A stretch of 64,000 nt of DNA from Streptomyces caniferus. Lineage in GTDB: Bacteria > Actinomycetota > Actinomycetes > Streptomycetales > Streptomycetaceae. Both the position numbers and the translations under genes were made by a program. Below are positions 36,975-49,047 of this stretch, one piece after another (position 1 is the stretch's first letter; each line of letters opens with the position of its first letter). Where the stretch lies: assembly GCF_009811555.1 (NCBI RefSeq), contig NZ_BLIN01000005.1:868001-932000 (forward strand). The letters are read 5' to 3'. Under the pieces are notes generated by a model. The model did no database searches and was not told the origin of the DNA. It worked only from the letters and a program-made list of their open reading frames with translations.

Positions 36975-37156
36975 AAGAACGCCGCCCCTCCCGCCGGAAT
37001 TACTTAGCGATCGGGCCTCAGAACGCGATCGCCTCATGGCTCATTGCTCTCCGCGTACCTCTGTGGCGGCTACTACTGGCCCACGTCTGCATGCCTTGCG
37101 GCCCTGTACGGGGGTGGCCGCAAGACATCGAGCAGTGCGCAGAGGCACAGGCATAG
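36971..37156 (+). CDS. Possible small basic membrane-associated ORF
   Basis: A GTG overlapping the previous stop (GTGA at 36971-36974) opens a 61-codon frame with a basic start (KERRPSRRNY) and one hydrophobic stretch (AIASWLIALRVPLWRLLLAHV). Coupling is its main support; composition is only partly Streptomyces-like. It may be spurious. Confidence 0.3.
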   Translation: MKERRPSRRNYLAIGPQNAIASWLIALRVPLWRLLLAHVCMPCGPVRGWPQDIEQCAEAQA

Positions 37157-37291
37157 GCGGACGAAGAACTGAGCGGGCGCAGCAGCCCCATGGGGGAGGC
37201 TGCTGCGCCAACCAGTCCATTACGCGCACGAGCTGGACGACAGCGGGATTCATGAGCGGCACCGCCCCGTCCCGCACTGCCCCGCCCCTGG

Positions 37292-37789
37292 CTATTTCTT
37301 GAAGCTCTTGGCCCATTTGCGGACTTGGAAAGCACCCATCGCGAGAATCACCAGTCCGAAGCAGAGCCACATGACGGAAGCCAAGGCCGCCCCGACACCG
37401 ACCTCGCGGAAGCGCATGTCGCTGCCCAGCCAGGTCTCGACCACGTCCAGCTTCTCACCGGCCGGATAGTCGTCCGCGTTCTCCAGCCTTCCGTGCCACC
37501 CGTCGTCGACGACCCCACCGCGAGGGACGAACACCCCACCGCACTCGTAGTCGGAATTCTTCCTGCTGGGGTTGGTGTCGGTGCAGTAGTCGACCGTGAA
37601 GGTGCCCCGTGTGCCCACCAGACCAGTTGCCTGCGCACCGTGGACAGCGCTGACGAGGACCGCGTCGGCACCGGCAAAGGCGATCACCAGACCGAGCAGC
37701 AGCCCGGTAACCCGCCATCCCCGTGCCGGCTTCGGCTTCTTCTGCTGACTTCTGTCCCCGCTCGCCTCACGCGATATCGCACTGCCCAC
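37292..37789 (-). CDS. Hypothetical two-span membrane protein
   Basis: A 165-residue protein. Membrane helices at about 25-48 (GLLLGLVIAFAGADAVLVS) and 134-155 (SVMWLCFGLVILAMGAFQV) flank an extracytoplasmic loop of about 85 residues with two Cys (DYCTDTNPSRKNSDYECGG) that could form a disulfide. The C-terminus is basic. No family recognised. The gene is monocistronic between hypothetical genes. Confidence 0.6.
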   Translation of the reverse strand: MGSAISREASGDRSQQKKPKPARGWRVTGLLLGLVIAFAGADAVLVSAVHGAQATGLVGTRGTFTVDYCTDTNPSRKNSDYECGGVFVPRGGVVDDGWHGRLENADDYPAGEKLDVVETWLGSDMRFREVGVGAALASVMWLCFGLVILAMGAFQVRKWAKSFKK

Positions 37790-38273
37790 CCGAGCACCCT
37801 AGAGCCACACTCCACCGCTCCACTCCCCCGGGGACACAGCCGTGCGGGCGAGCGATCAGCCAACTGGCAGGCCGGCGTGCCGAGAGCTCATACCTCAAGT
37901 CCGCCTGTCGAGGTCCCCTACCGGTATTCAACCGGGCACACGGGGAACGCGCCGTCGCGACGGGACAGTTGTGCGGCGTCGACCCGTCAAGGGCCCGTGG
38001 CCACGGCTGGGATCATGAATGCATGCCCGAGGATGAGAACCCGCTGTCAGTCCTGTGGCCGCTCGCGCCCTCCGGTAGCACCGACTGGTTGCTGGAGCTG
38101 TGCGGCGACGGCCTGACCGGGTTCATGCCGTCCGGGCCGCTCGACGGAGCGTTCGGCGGGTACCGCCGCCCCCGTCGCCGACCGCGGCAGGCTGTCGTCG
38201 GGGCGGGGCAGCGGATCTCCCGGGTGCGTTCCGCTCGCCGAGTGCGGTTCGCGGGCGGCCGTCGATGAGCGGG
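37790..38273. other. Interval of about 480 bases with at most a doubtful ORF
   Basis: A frame at 38023-38268 (+) begins MPEDENPLSVLWPLAPSG and ends in Arg-rich residues that look like read-through, so it may be a gene fragment of about 45 real residues. Otherwise the interval holds only moderate-GC spacer. No promoter or repeat stands out. Confidence 0.35.
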
Positions 38274-39437
38274 TCAGGTACGCGTCTCCGCCAGGCGGTC
38301 GGTGACCCAGTGATGGAAGGCGCCGATGTGGTGCTCGCTGGGCACCAGCACGCCGCCGGCGCGGTAGGCGCGGGAGCTCATGGCGGGCTGGGTGCGTTCG
38401 CAGGCGTCGAAGTCCTGGGCGTTGACGCGGTGGAAGAGCTCGACGGACTTGGAGAGGTCGGCACCGGAGTCGACGACCTCGGGCAGATACAGCCAGTCGC
38501 ATTCGACGACGGTGCGGTCGGGGGCCATGGGGAACATCCGGTGGACGATGACGTGGTCCGGGACGAGGTTGACGAACACCTGCGGCCGGACGGTGATCGC
38601 GTAGTAGCGGCGGTCCTGGGTGTCCTCGATGCCGGGGAGCCGGCCGAAGCCCTCGGTGCCGTCCACGGTGAATCCGGTGGCCTCCTCGGAGAACGCCGCG
38701 CCGTGGCCGACGTAGTACTGGGCGGCGAAGCCGTCGGCGAACTCCGGGAGGACTTCGGTGAGTTCGGGGTGGATGGTGCCGCAGTGGTAGCACTCCATGA
38801 AGTTCTCGATGATGAGCTTCCAGTTGGCGCGCACGTCATAGGTGAGGCGCTTGCCCAGGGCGAGCCCTTCGGTGCGGTAGCGGTCGAGGCAGGCGGCGTC
38901 GCCCAGCCGCTCGACGGCCGCGCCGATCACGGTGTCCTCGAAGGACGGCGGATCGTCGGCCAGGCACACCCAGGCGTAGCCGAGCCATTCGCGGAGGGGG
39001 ACGGTGACCAGACCGCGTTCGGTGCGGTCGATGTCCGGCATCTTCTGCAGGTTGGGGGCGGCCACCAGCCGGCCGTCGAGGTCGTAGGTCCAGGCGTGGT
39101 AGGGGCACTGGAGGTTGCGGCGGACCTCGCCGGACTCCTCGGTGCACAGTTGCGCGCCGCGGTGCCGGCAGATGTTGAGGAAGGCACGCAGTTCGCCGGC
39201 CCGGTTACGCGTGATCAGCACGCTCTCCCGGCCGATCCGGACCGTACGGAAGGCGCCGGGCTTTCCCAGGTCGGCGCTGCGGACCGCGCAGAACCACAGC
39301 CGTTCGAAGATCTTCTCCTGCTCCTGCCGGAAGATGTCGGGGTCGGTGTAGTAGCGGCCGGCGAGGGTGGAGATCAGGCTCGGAGAGGCCGCGGACGGGG
39401 CGGCGGCCGGCGAGGGCTCGGTGTGGGTGGTCGTCAT
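38274..39437 (-). CDS. Rieske-type oxygenase alpha subunit (betaine demethylase-like)
   Basis: A 387-residue terminal oxygenase. The Rieske ligands are C90-R-H92 and C111-P-Y-H114. The mononuclear iron site has H218 and H223 in ENFMECYHCGTIHPEL, preceded by NWKLII. The overall pattern resembles glycine betaine / choline / stachydrine monooxygenases (GbcA, CMO) more than aromatic dioxygenases. It would remove a methyl group as formaldehyde. It is last in an operon with DMG-dehydrogenase-like and formaldehyde-oxidising genes; electrons probably come from the ferredoxin and reductase at 44703-46189. Confidence 0.8.
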   Translation of the reverse strand: MTTTHTEPSPAAAPSAASPSLISTLAGRYYTDPDIFRQEQEKIFERLWFCAVRSADLGKPGAFRTVRIGRESVLITRNRAGELRAFLNICRHRGAQLCTEESGEVRRNLQCPYHAWTYDLDGRLVAAPNLQKMPDIDRTERGLVTVPLREWLGYAWVCLADDPPSFEDTVIGAAVERLGDAACLDRYRTEGLALGKRLTYDVRANWKLIIENFMECYHCGTIHPELTEVLPEFADGFAAQYYVGHGAAFSEEATGFTVDGTEGFGRLPGIEDTQDRRYYAITVRPQVFVNLVPDHVIVHRMFPMAPDRTVVECDWLYLPEVVDSGADLSKSVELFHRVNAQDFDACERTQPAMSSRAYRAGGVLVPSEHHIGAFHHWVTDRLAETRT

Positions 39438-39447
39438 GGCGGTCTCC

Positions 39448-39776
39448 TCAAGCGGCCGCGGCGGCGGGCCGACGGGGGTCGAACAGCTCGATGGGGTGCG
39501 CGGTGGCCCCGGTCAGCGCGAGATCCGTGACGATCTCGCCGACCACGGGGAGGAACTTGAAGCCGTGTCCGGAGAAACCGCAGGCTACGGTCACGGTCTC
39601 CGGAGAGCCGGGTGCCGGGTGAGCACGCAGTGCTCGTCGGGAATGTGGGAGTACCTGCGGGTGGCGGCCTTGCCGGCCGGATGCGCCCCCGCATCGTGGG
39701 CCACGGCGCTGCCCGTGCCGCCGAGGCCGAAGCCGAAGCCCAGGCCGAGGACGATGACGTCGTAGGGGGGAGCCAT
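39448..39776 (-). pseudogene. Sarcosine oxidase / N-methyl amino acid oxidase remnant
   Basis: The N-terminus ([13 protein letters not shown]...GGTGSAVAH) is the FAD-binding start of a monomeric sarcosine-oxidase-like protein. It then jumps within about 35 residues to the family C-terminus ([12 protein letters not shown], then in another frame [20 protein letters not shown]). About 300 internal codons are missing, the two parts are out of frame (329 bases in total), and the glycine-rich loop has a short internal duplication. It lies in the demethylation operon exactly where a sarcosine-degrading step would be expected, so this step has been lost or moved elsewhere. Confidence 0.75.
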
Positions 39777-39864
39777 GCGGTTGCTCCTTCTGCGGACGGG
39801 GGGGGCGGGCGGTTCACCGGTGGATCATGGAGGACCAGCGGGCCACCGGTGGCTCACGGGGCCG

Positions 39865-43529
<3,665 letters not shown>

Positions 43530-43544
43530 GCCCTACCCCTCAGT

Positions 43545-43571
43545 GTTGCGCACTGCACGACTCGTTGCGCG
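43545..43571. promoter_or_regulatory. IclR-type operator candidate at the demethylation operon promoter
   Basis: GTTGCGC occurs at 43545 and again at 43564, a 19-base direct repeat, 16-41 bases upstream of the first gene. The same word with the same spacing occurs at 44635-44661 upstream of the divergent iclR and ferredoxin genes. Confidence 0.55.
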
Positions 43572-43662
43572 ATGAGAGACATAGTGGGAACGCCGGATCG
43601 GCAGCGTCAAGGGGTACGGGCCAGCTCTCGGTAAAGGACTTGCGTCGCCCCTGGACACAGCC

Positions 43663-43693
43663 GCGGGGCCGGAGAAATCCGCTCCGGCCCCGC
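43663..43693. terminator. Terminator downstream of iclR
   Basis: GCGGGGCCGGAG (43663-43674) pairs perfectly with CTCCGGCCCCGC (43682-43693) over a 7-base loop, 37 bases after the iclR stop. Confidence 0.75.
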
Positions 43694-43729
43694 ACCCGTT
43701 CCCGCCACCGCCCCGCCCCCCTCACCAGC

Positions 43730-44533
43730 TCAACAGGCGTGCCCCATCCGCCGCGACAGCTCCTCGGCGGCGGAAACCGTGGCCTTGACGACCTCGGGCA
43801 GCCGCTCGTCGTCCAGCCGGTACGCGGGCACCGACACGCTGAGCGCCCCGATCACCGAGCCGTCGCGCCCGCGCACCGGCGCCGCGACCGCGCGCAGCCC
43901 GCGCTCCAGCTCCTCGACCGCGACCGCGAAACCCCGCTCGGCCACCTCGGCGAGCTCACGGCGCAGCGCGGCGGCCGAGGTGAGCGTCCGCTCGGTCAGC
44001 CGCGGCAACTTCCGTGCCAGCACAGCTTGTTGGGCGGCGGCGGGCTGATGGGCGAGCAGCGCCTTGCCGCTGGAGGTGGCATGCAGCGGCGTCCGCCGGC
44101 CGAGCCAGTTCTGCGCGGTGACCGACGCCGGACCGCGCACCTGCATGACGTTGACCGCGGCATCGCCCTCCAACACCGCGATGTTGACCGTCTCCCCCAG
44201 CTCCTCGGCCAGCCGCCGGCAGACCACCGCGCCTTCCTGCGAGATGTCCAGCCGGACGACCGCCGCGCCGGCCAGCCGCAGCACCCCCGCCCCGAGGAAG
44301 TACGTGCCGCGCTCGGGCTCCTGTCCGACCAGCCCGCGGTTCTCCAGCACGCCCAGCAGCCGGAACGCGGTCGACTTGTGGACCCCCAGCTCCTCGGCGA
44401 TCCCGGCCACCCCGGTCTCGCCGCGCCGCGCCAGGATCTCCAGTACGGTCACGGCCCGGTCCACCGACTGCACGGCGCTGCCCGGCCTTCCGGCCGGCCC
44501 GCCCGCCGCCCCGCCCTCCACGCTGTCCGTCAT
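43730..44533 (-). CDS. IclR-family transcriptional regulator
   Basis: A 267-residue regulator. The N-terminal winged helix (VDRAVTVLEILARRGETGVA, IAEELGVHKSTAFRLLGVLE) is followed by the IclR ligand domain with HATSSGKALLAHQP and LRAVAAPVRGRDGSVIGALS. It sits between the demethylation operon and the divergent ferredoxin-reductase pair; both promoters carry the same 19-base-spaced repeat, so it probably controls both. ATG 44533 is chosen over upstream in-frame starts because it follows a GGTGAG-like site and precedes the conserved domain closely. Confidence 0.83.
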   Translation of the reverse strand: MTDSVEGGAAGGPAGRPGSAVQSVDRAVTVLEILARRGETGVAGIAEELGVHKSTAFRLLGVLENRGLVGQEPERGTYFLGAGVLRLAGAAVVRLDISQEGAVVCRRLAEELGETVNIAVLEGDAAVNVMQVRGPASVTAQNWLGRRTPLHATSSGKALLAHQPAAAQQAVLARKLPRLTERTLTSAAALRRELAEVAERGFAVAVEELERGLRAVAAPVRGRDGSVIGALSVSVPAYRLDDERLPEVVKATVSAAEELSRRMGHAC

Positions 44534-44634
44534 CTGCTGGAGCTCACCACCTGGCAGCCCGGCCGCGGCTCGGGCGTCGAAGGGAACGGCAATTCCGGGG
44601 ACCGCTTGACGCATCCGTCCGGCATCGGGATTCT

Positions 44635-44661
44635 GTTGCGCATAGCGCTTCATCGTGCGCA
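44635..44661. promoter_or_regulatory. IclR-type operator candidate between iclR and ferredoxin genes
   Basis: GTTGCGCA (44635) and CGTGCGCA (44654) are 19 bases apart, matching the arrangement at 43545-43571. The site lies in the divergent promoter, so one bound regulator could act on both directions. Confidence 0.55.
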
Positions 44662-44702
44662 CCGCGAAACTCGATGATACCGAACAGTAACAGGGGGGTC
44701 CT

Positions 44703-45023
44703 GTGATTCCTGTCTGCCCTCTCGCCGATCTGCCGCCCGGCGAGTCCGTACGCATCGACACCGCACCTCCGATCGCCGTCTTCCACACCGACGGGCAGCT
44801 GTACGCGATCGACGACACCTGCACCCACCAGGACGCCTCGCTGTCGGACGGCTGGCTGGAAGGGTGCCTGGTCGAATGCCCGCTGCACGCCGCCGCCTTC
44901 GACCTCCGCACCGGTACGGCCACCTGCCTGCCCGCCCGCCGGGCCGTGCGCACCCACCCCGTGACCGTCCAGGACGGCATGATCTACGTCCATCACGCCG
45001 CCGAGGAGGGCACCGCCGCATGA
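44703..45023 (+). CDS. Rieske [2Fe-2S] ferredoxin
   Basis: A 106-residue biphenyl-dioxygenase-type Rieske ferredoxin. Ligands are CTHQDASL and CPLHAAAFD (C-x-H and C-x2-H). The GTG at 44703 follows a G-run ribosome site. It would carry electrons from the reductase encoded next (overlap ATGA at 45020) to the oxygenase at 38274, giving a three-component demethylase. This contrasts with the fused GbcB reductase known from Pseudomonas. Confidence 0.85.
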   Translation: MIPVCPLADLPPGESVRIDTAPPIAVFHTDGQLYAIDDTCTHQDASLSDGWLEGCLVECPLHAAAFDLRTGTATCLPARRAVRTHPVTVQDGMIYVHHAAEEGTAA

Positions 45024-46189
45024 AGTCGGTCGCTGTCATCGGGGCCTCGCTGGCAGGCCTGTACGCCGCGCGGTCCCTGCGTTCCCAGGGGTTCGACGGC
45101 CGCCTGGTGATCGTCGGGGACGAGTGCCACGGCCCCTACGACCGGCCCCCGCTGTCCAAGGACTTCCTCACCGGCACCACCGACCCGGGCCAACTCGCCC
45201 TGGCCGACGCCGAGGAGATCGCCGAACTCGACGCCGAATGGCTGCTGGGCACCCGGGCCACCGGGCTCAACACCGGCGCACGCACGGTGCTGCTCGACGG
45301 CGGCCGGTCCCTGACCACCGACGGCGTGGTCCTCGCCACCGGCGCCGCCCCGCGCCTGCTCCCCGGACCGGTGCCCGCCGGGGTCCACACCCTGCGCACC
45401 CTCGACGACGCCCAGGCGCTCCGTGCGGATCTGGCGCCGGCCCCGGTCCGGGTCGTGGTGATCGGCGGCGGCTTCATCGGCGCCGAGGTCGCCTCGTCCT
45501 GCGCCGCCCTCGGCCATGACGTCACCGTGGTCGAGGCCGCGCCGCTCCCCCTCGTCCCCCAACTCGGCCACGCCATGGCCGAGGTCTGCGCCGCCCTGCA
45601 TGCGGACCACGGCGTCACGCTGCTCACCGGAACCGGTGTCGCCCGGCTGCACAGCGAGGGCGACGGCCGGCGCGTCACCGGCGTCGAGCTGACCGATGGC
45701 CGCCTGCTCCCCGCCGACGTGGTCGTCGTCGGCATCGGGGTACGCCCCCGCACCGCCTGGCTCACGGACTCCGGACTGCCGCTCGACGACGGTGTGCTCT
45801 GCGACGCGGGCTGCGTCACCCCGCTGCCCGCCGTCGTGGCCGTCGGCGACGTCGCCAGGGTGGACGGTGCCCGTGCCGAGCACTGGACCAGCGCCACCGA
45901 ACAGGCCGCCGTGGCGGCGCGGAACCTGCTGGCCGGCAGCACCGTCGCGACCCACCGGAGCCTGCCGTACTTCTGGTCCGACCAGTACGGCGTCCGCATC
46001 CAGTTCGCGGGCCACCGGCTGCCCACCGACACCCCGCGCATCCTCGAAGGCTCCCCCGACGACCGCAGCTTCCTCGCCTGTTACGAACGGGACGGGCGCA
46101 CCACCGCGGTGCTCGCCCTCAACCGGCCGCGCCCCTTCATGCGGCTCCGCCGCGAACTCGCCCGCGCCGCCCTGTCGGCCACCACCTGA
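45020..46189 (+). CDS. FAD-dependent ferredoxin reductase
   Basis: A 389-residue pyridine-nucleotide-disulfide oxidoreductase of the BphA4/rubredoxin-reductase group. The FAD motif is VAVIGASLAGLYAARSLRSQ, the NAD motif VVVIGGGFIGAEVASSCAALG and the second FAD motif VVAVGDVARVDG. The DRPPLSKDFL segment is typical of oxygenase ferredoxin reductases. It partners the Rieske ferredoxin just upstream, whose stop it overlaps by four bases. Confidence 0.86.
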   Translation: MKSVAVIGASLAGLYAARSLRSQGFDGRLVIVGDECHGPYDRPPLSKDFLTGTTDPGQLALADAEEIAELDAEWLLGTRATGLNTGARTVLLDGGRSLTTDGVVLATGAAPRLLPGPVPAGVHTLRTLDDAQALRADLAPAPVRVVVIGGGFIGAEVASSCAALGHDVTVVEAAPLPLVPQLGHAMAEVCAALHADHGVTLLTGTGVARLHSEGDGRRVTGVELTDGRLLPADVVVVGIGVRPRTAWLTDSGLPLDDGVLCDAGCVTPLPAVVAVGDVARVDGARAEHWTSATEQAAVAARNLLAGSTVATHRSLPYFWSDQYGVRIQFAGHRLPTDTPRILEGSPDDRSFLACYERDGRTTAVLALNRPRPFMRLRRELARAALSATT

Positions 46190-46240
46190 CCTCCGCCCGG
46201 GAAGGCGCCCCCGGGGCCCAGGGCCTCGCGGGGCGGCGGA

Positions 46241-46573
46241 TCACCCGGGCCGTACGGGGGCCCGCTCGCGCAGGACGGCCTCCACGGCTGCGGCGTCGTC
46301 CGGCGTGATGAACGGACGGACGAAGCGGCCGAGATCGAGGATCAGCGCGTCCTTCTTCGAGAACCGCCGGGGGTCCAGACTCGCCCAGTAGCGCGGGTGG
46401 GCGGTCCCCCAGATCCGGGCCCGACCGCTGAGGGCACCGATCTCCAGCCGCCGGACCGCGCGGACCGAGGCGTAGCGGACGGTCTTCGTGCCCCACGGGA
46501 AGTAGTAGCCGCGGATCCGCAGCGCATCGGACGTGCACTCGATCCAGCGGTCCCGATAGAGGGTTTCTGCCAT
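46241..46573 (-). CDS. Bacterial PH-domain-like hypothetical protein
   Basis: A 110-residue beta-rich protein. LYRDRWIECTSDALRIRGYYFPWGTKTVRYASVRAVRRLE reads like the first strands of a bacterial PH domain, and a C-terminal helix (PDDAAAVEAVLRERA) completes the pattern. The function is unknown. It is a single gene between the reductase and folD. Confidence 0.6.
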   Translation of the reverse strand: MAETLYRDRWIECTSDALRIRGYYFPWGTKTVRYASVRAVRRLEIGALSGRARIWGTAHPRYWASLDPRRFSKKDALILDLGRFVRPFITPDDAAAVEAVLRERAPVRPG

Positions 46574-46635
46574 CGTCCACCTCAGCCGTTCGCACCGTCG
46601 CGGGTCACGAGCACCGCTCGCGCTTCCGTCATGGC

Positions 46636-46654
46636 CCTTCCCGCCCCGGGAAGG
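46636..46654. terminator. Weak hairpin downstream of folD
   Basis: CCTTCCC and GGGAAGG pair around GCCCC, about 90 bases after the folD stop. It is a modest terminator candidate. Confidence 0.4.
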
Positions 46655-46741
46655 TCGCCCACCGCTCTCCCGAGCTTACGGACGAGCGCCGCGGGCCGGG
46701 CGCGGTCATCCGGACCATGACGGGATCTTGGCGATCGCCGG

Positions 46742-47596
46742 TCAGACCGCCTTCAGTTGAGCGGCGGCGGCATCGACGGTCTGGGTGAGCAGGGTGGCGA
46801 TGGTCATCGGGCCGACGCCGCCGGGGACCGGGGTGATCAGCGAGGCACGGGTGCAGGCCGAGTCGAAGTCCACGTCACCGATGTTGCCGGGGTGGGAGCC
46901 CGCGTCGATCACCACGGCCCCGGGCTTGATGTGCTCGTCGCGCAGGAACCGTGGCCTGCCGACGGCGGCGACCAGTACATCGGCGTCCTTGGTGATCGAT
47001 GCGAGGTCGGTGGTGCGGGAGTGGCAGTAGGTGACGGTGGCGTTGCGGCCGAGCAGCAGCATCCCGACGGGCCTGCCGAGGATCGCGCTGCGGCCGACCA
47101 CGACGGCGTGCTTGCCGGCCAGGTCGACGTCGTAGTGGTCCAGGAGGCGGAGGATGCCGCCCGGTGTGCAGGAGGCGAACCCGTCCAGGCCGAAGCTCAT
47201 CGCGGCGAACGAGTGGCAGGTGACGCCGTCGACGTCCTTCTCGGGGGCGATGGCCTCGAAGGCGGCGCGCTCGTCGATCTGCGGGCCGGCCGGGTGCTGG
47301 AGCAGGATCCCGTGGACGTCGGGGTCGTGCGACAGTGCGGTGATCGTGTCGACCAGCTCCGCGGTCGTGGTGGCGGCGGGGAGCGCGAGGTGCCGGGAGC
47401 GGATCCCGGCCTTCTCGCACCGCGCGCGCTTCATGCGGACGTACGTCGCGGAGGCGGGGTCGTCGCCCACGAGAACGGTCGCCAGACACGGGGACGTTCC
47501 GGTCTGCCGGGTGAGGGCCGCCGCGCGTTCCGCGGCCTGTTCGACGATGCGGCGGGCCAGTTCCCTGCCGTCCATGAGGCGGGCGGTCGAGGTCAT
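46742..47596 (-). CDS. folD: Bifunctional methylene-THF dehydrogenase/cyclohydrolase FolD
   Basis: A 284-residue FolD. Motifs are VLVGDDPASATYVRMKRARCEKAGI with the catalytic Lys, ILLQHPAGPQ, DVDGVTCHSFA, VVVGRSAILGRPVGMLLL and TPVPGGVGPMTIATLL. It interconverts methylene- and formyl-THF. AGGAG precedes ATG 47596. A ZTP-type riboswitch lies upstream. It is close to the dimethylglycine-dehydrogenase locus, which would produce methylene-THF, so it may be a locally dedicated copy. Confidence 0.9.
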   Translation of the reverse strand: MTSTARLMDGRELARRIVEQAAERAAALTRQTGTSPCLATVLVGDDPASATYVRMKRARCEKAGIRSRHLALPAATTTAELVDTITALSHDPDVHGILLQHPAGPQIDERAAFEAIAPEKDVDGVTCHSFAAMSFGLDGFASCTPGGILRLLDHYDVDLAGKHAVVVGRSAILGRPVGMLLLGRNATVTYCHSRTTDLASITKDADVLVAAVGRPRFLRDEHIKPGAVVIDAGSHPGNIGDVDFDSACTRASLITPVPGGVGPMTIATLLTQTVDAAAAQLKAV

Positions 47597-47621
47597 GGTG
47601 TACTCCTGAGCGGTCGCGTCG

Positions 47622-47702
47622 GATCGCCCAGGCGCGCGGCAGAGGCCAGGAGTGGCCGAGCCGCTCCCCGGTGGTACTCCACCCAAGCGCCAGTCACGGC
47701 CC
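47622..47702 (-). promoter_or_regulatory. ZTP (pfl) riboswitch upstream of folD
   Basis: Read on the minus strand, the leader contains GCCGTGACTGGCGC, then GGTGG...CCACCGGGGAGCG and finally GCCGCGCGCCTGGGC. These are the three conserved blocks of the pfl/ZTP motif, in the right order and spacing (about 80 nt). The aptamer ends about 25 bases before the folD ATG, with AGGAG in between, so control of translation or elongation is plausible. folD is a known member of this regulon class. It senses ZTP/ZMP that accumulates when formyl-THF is short. Confidence 0.8.
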
Positions 47703-47820
47703 GGCGCCCACTGTAATCGACGCCCCGAGGGCCCGGGAGGCGGTACCGGGCAGCTGGTCGACCGCGTGCGCCGCACACCTCGACTTCCGGGCGGGGCGGG
47801 CGCTTCGGGGGACCGGCTCC

Positions 47821-48885
47821 TCACACACCCCCTTGACCCGGAGCGGAGAGCGGCGGTGTGGGGGAGGTGGTGGCTTCCCACTGGCTGAGGATGCCGTCCC
47901 AGTCGTGCTGGGCGGCGGTGATGGCATTGGCATCCCAGGTGGCATGGGAAGGCTGTTGATACTGCTGGTGCTGCGGATGCTGCAAATGCTGTGGGTGCGG
48001 CAGGTGTTGCTGTTGCTGCAGGTATTGCTGGTGCTGGTGCTGGTGCTGTGAATGCTCCTCGTACACCCGGTACTCCTGATACTCCTGCTGATCGGGGTAG
48101 TTCTGGTACGGGTGCTGCTTCCAGGGCTCTGGCTCGTAAGGCTCGCGCAGGGGCTGTGACGGTCGTTCGCGCCAGGCCGTATGGGCGCTCTCCGACTGGG
48201 GGGAGGGCGGGAGATTGGCCAGCCGGCGATGCCGTCCCGTGCGGTCCGGTGCGGGTGCCGGGGCCGGCCGGCTCTCGGCGGCGAGTTGTTGTGCGCGTGC
48301 CACAAGCAGCCGGACATCGAGCCCGAGTTCGGTGGCGAGCGCGGTGAGGTCGACTCCGCTGTGCCAACTGCTCATCAGGACCGCGTCCAGTGCGGGCGCC
48401 CACGCGGGCTCGCTTGCCTGTGGGGCGGAAGGGACGGACGCGGTGACCGGCGCCGCCGCCGGGCCCCCGGGATGCGTCGTCGGGTGCGCCGCGGGGTGTT
48501 GCGCCGTGGGGTGTTGGGCTGTGGGGTGTTGCGCCGTGGGGTGTTGGGCCGCGGGAGGCGTCGTGGCGTGTGCCGCAGGAGGCGTGGGGGTCTGCTGGGC
48601 GGGGGGCTGCTCGCGCGTGGTCTGGGCGAGTAGGCTCTTGGCGACCGCGCGGGCGTCCTCCTTGCCCACCGTGCGGCGGGCCAGGCGCACTTCGCGCTCG
48701 TCCAGGCCCAGCAGCTCGGCCACGACCGCGTCGCTGCCCACGGTCACGGCGAAGGCGGCCAGGGTCCGCGAACGGCGGGCCTCGGCCTCGTCGAGGAGTC
48801 CCTGCGTACGGCGGACCTCGTCATCGCTGCTGCAAAACGCCTGTGCGAGTACGGCATGGCGCTCCCACAACTCCCTCGGTTCCAT
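47821..48885 (-). CDS. Low-complexity Gln/His-rich hypothetical protein
   Basis: A 354-residue protein. The N-terminal 95 residues are a charged helical domain with a helix-turn-helix look (LLGLDEREVRLARRTVGKEDARAVAKSL). Four AQHPT pentapeptides follow (48496-48555 in DNA), then a second short helical domain (VDLTALATELGLDVRLLVARA). The last 90 residues are extremely Gln/His/Tyr-rich (QHQHQHQQYLQQQQHLPHPQ). It may be a DNA-binding protein with a disordered tail. Start ATG 48885 is by homology-like N-terminus only. No function assigned. Confidence 0.6.
   Translation of the reverse strand: MEPRELWERHAVLAQAFCSSDDEVRRTQGLLDEAEARRSRTLAAFAVTVGSDAVVAELLGLDEREVRLARRTVGKEDARAVAKSLLAQTTREQPPAQQTPTPPAAHATTPPAAQHPTAQHPTAQHPTAQHPAAHPTTHPGGPAAAPVTASVPSAPQASEPAWAPALDAVLMSSWHSGVDLTALATELGLDVRLLVARAQQLAAESRPAPAPAPDRTGRHRRLANLPPSPQSESAHTAWRERPSQPLREPYEPEPWKQHPYQNYPDQQEYQEYRVYEEHSQHQHQHQQYLQQQQHLPHPQHLQHPQHQQYQQPSHATWDANAITAAQHDWDGILSQWEATTSPTPPLSAPGQGGV
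48496..48555. repeat. 15-bp tandem repeat encoding AQHPT
   Basis: Four 15-base units (TGTTGGGCTGTGGGG type on the + strand) give AQHPT pentapeptides within the gene at 47821-48885. Confidence 0.75.
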
Positions 48886-49047
48886 GACTGCGACAACGTT
48901 TCTTCGTCCGGATTGGACCGCTTCCCAGCTATAGATCACTGCATAAGGTGATATTCGAGAGAGATACGCCCTGGCCTCCACGGCGGAAGTAGGGACGGCT
49001 GCAAAAATACGCAGTGACTCCAAGGCGGAAGAATCGTTTCTACGGCC

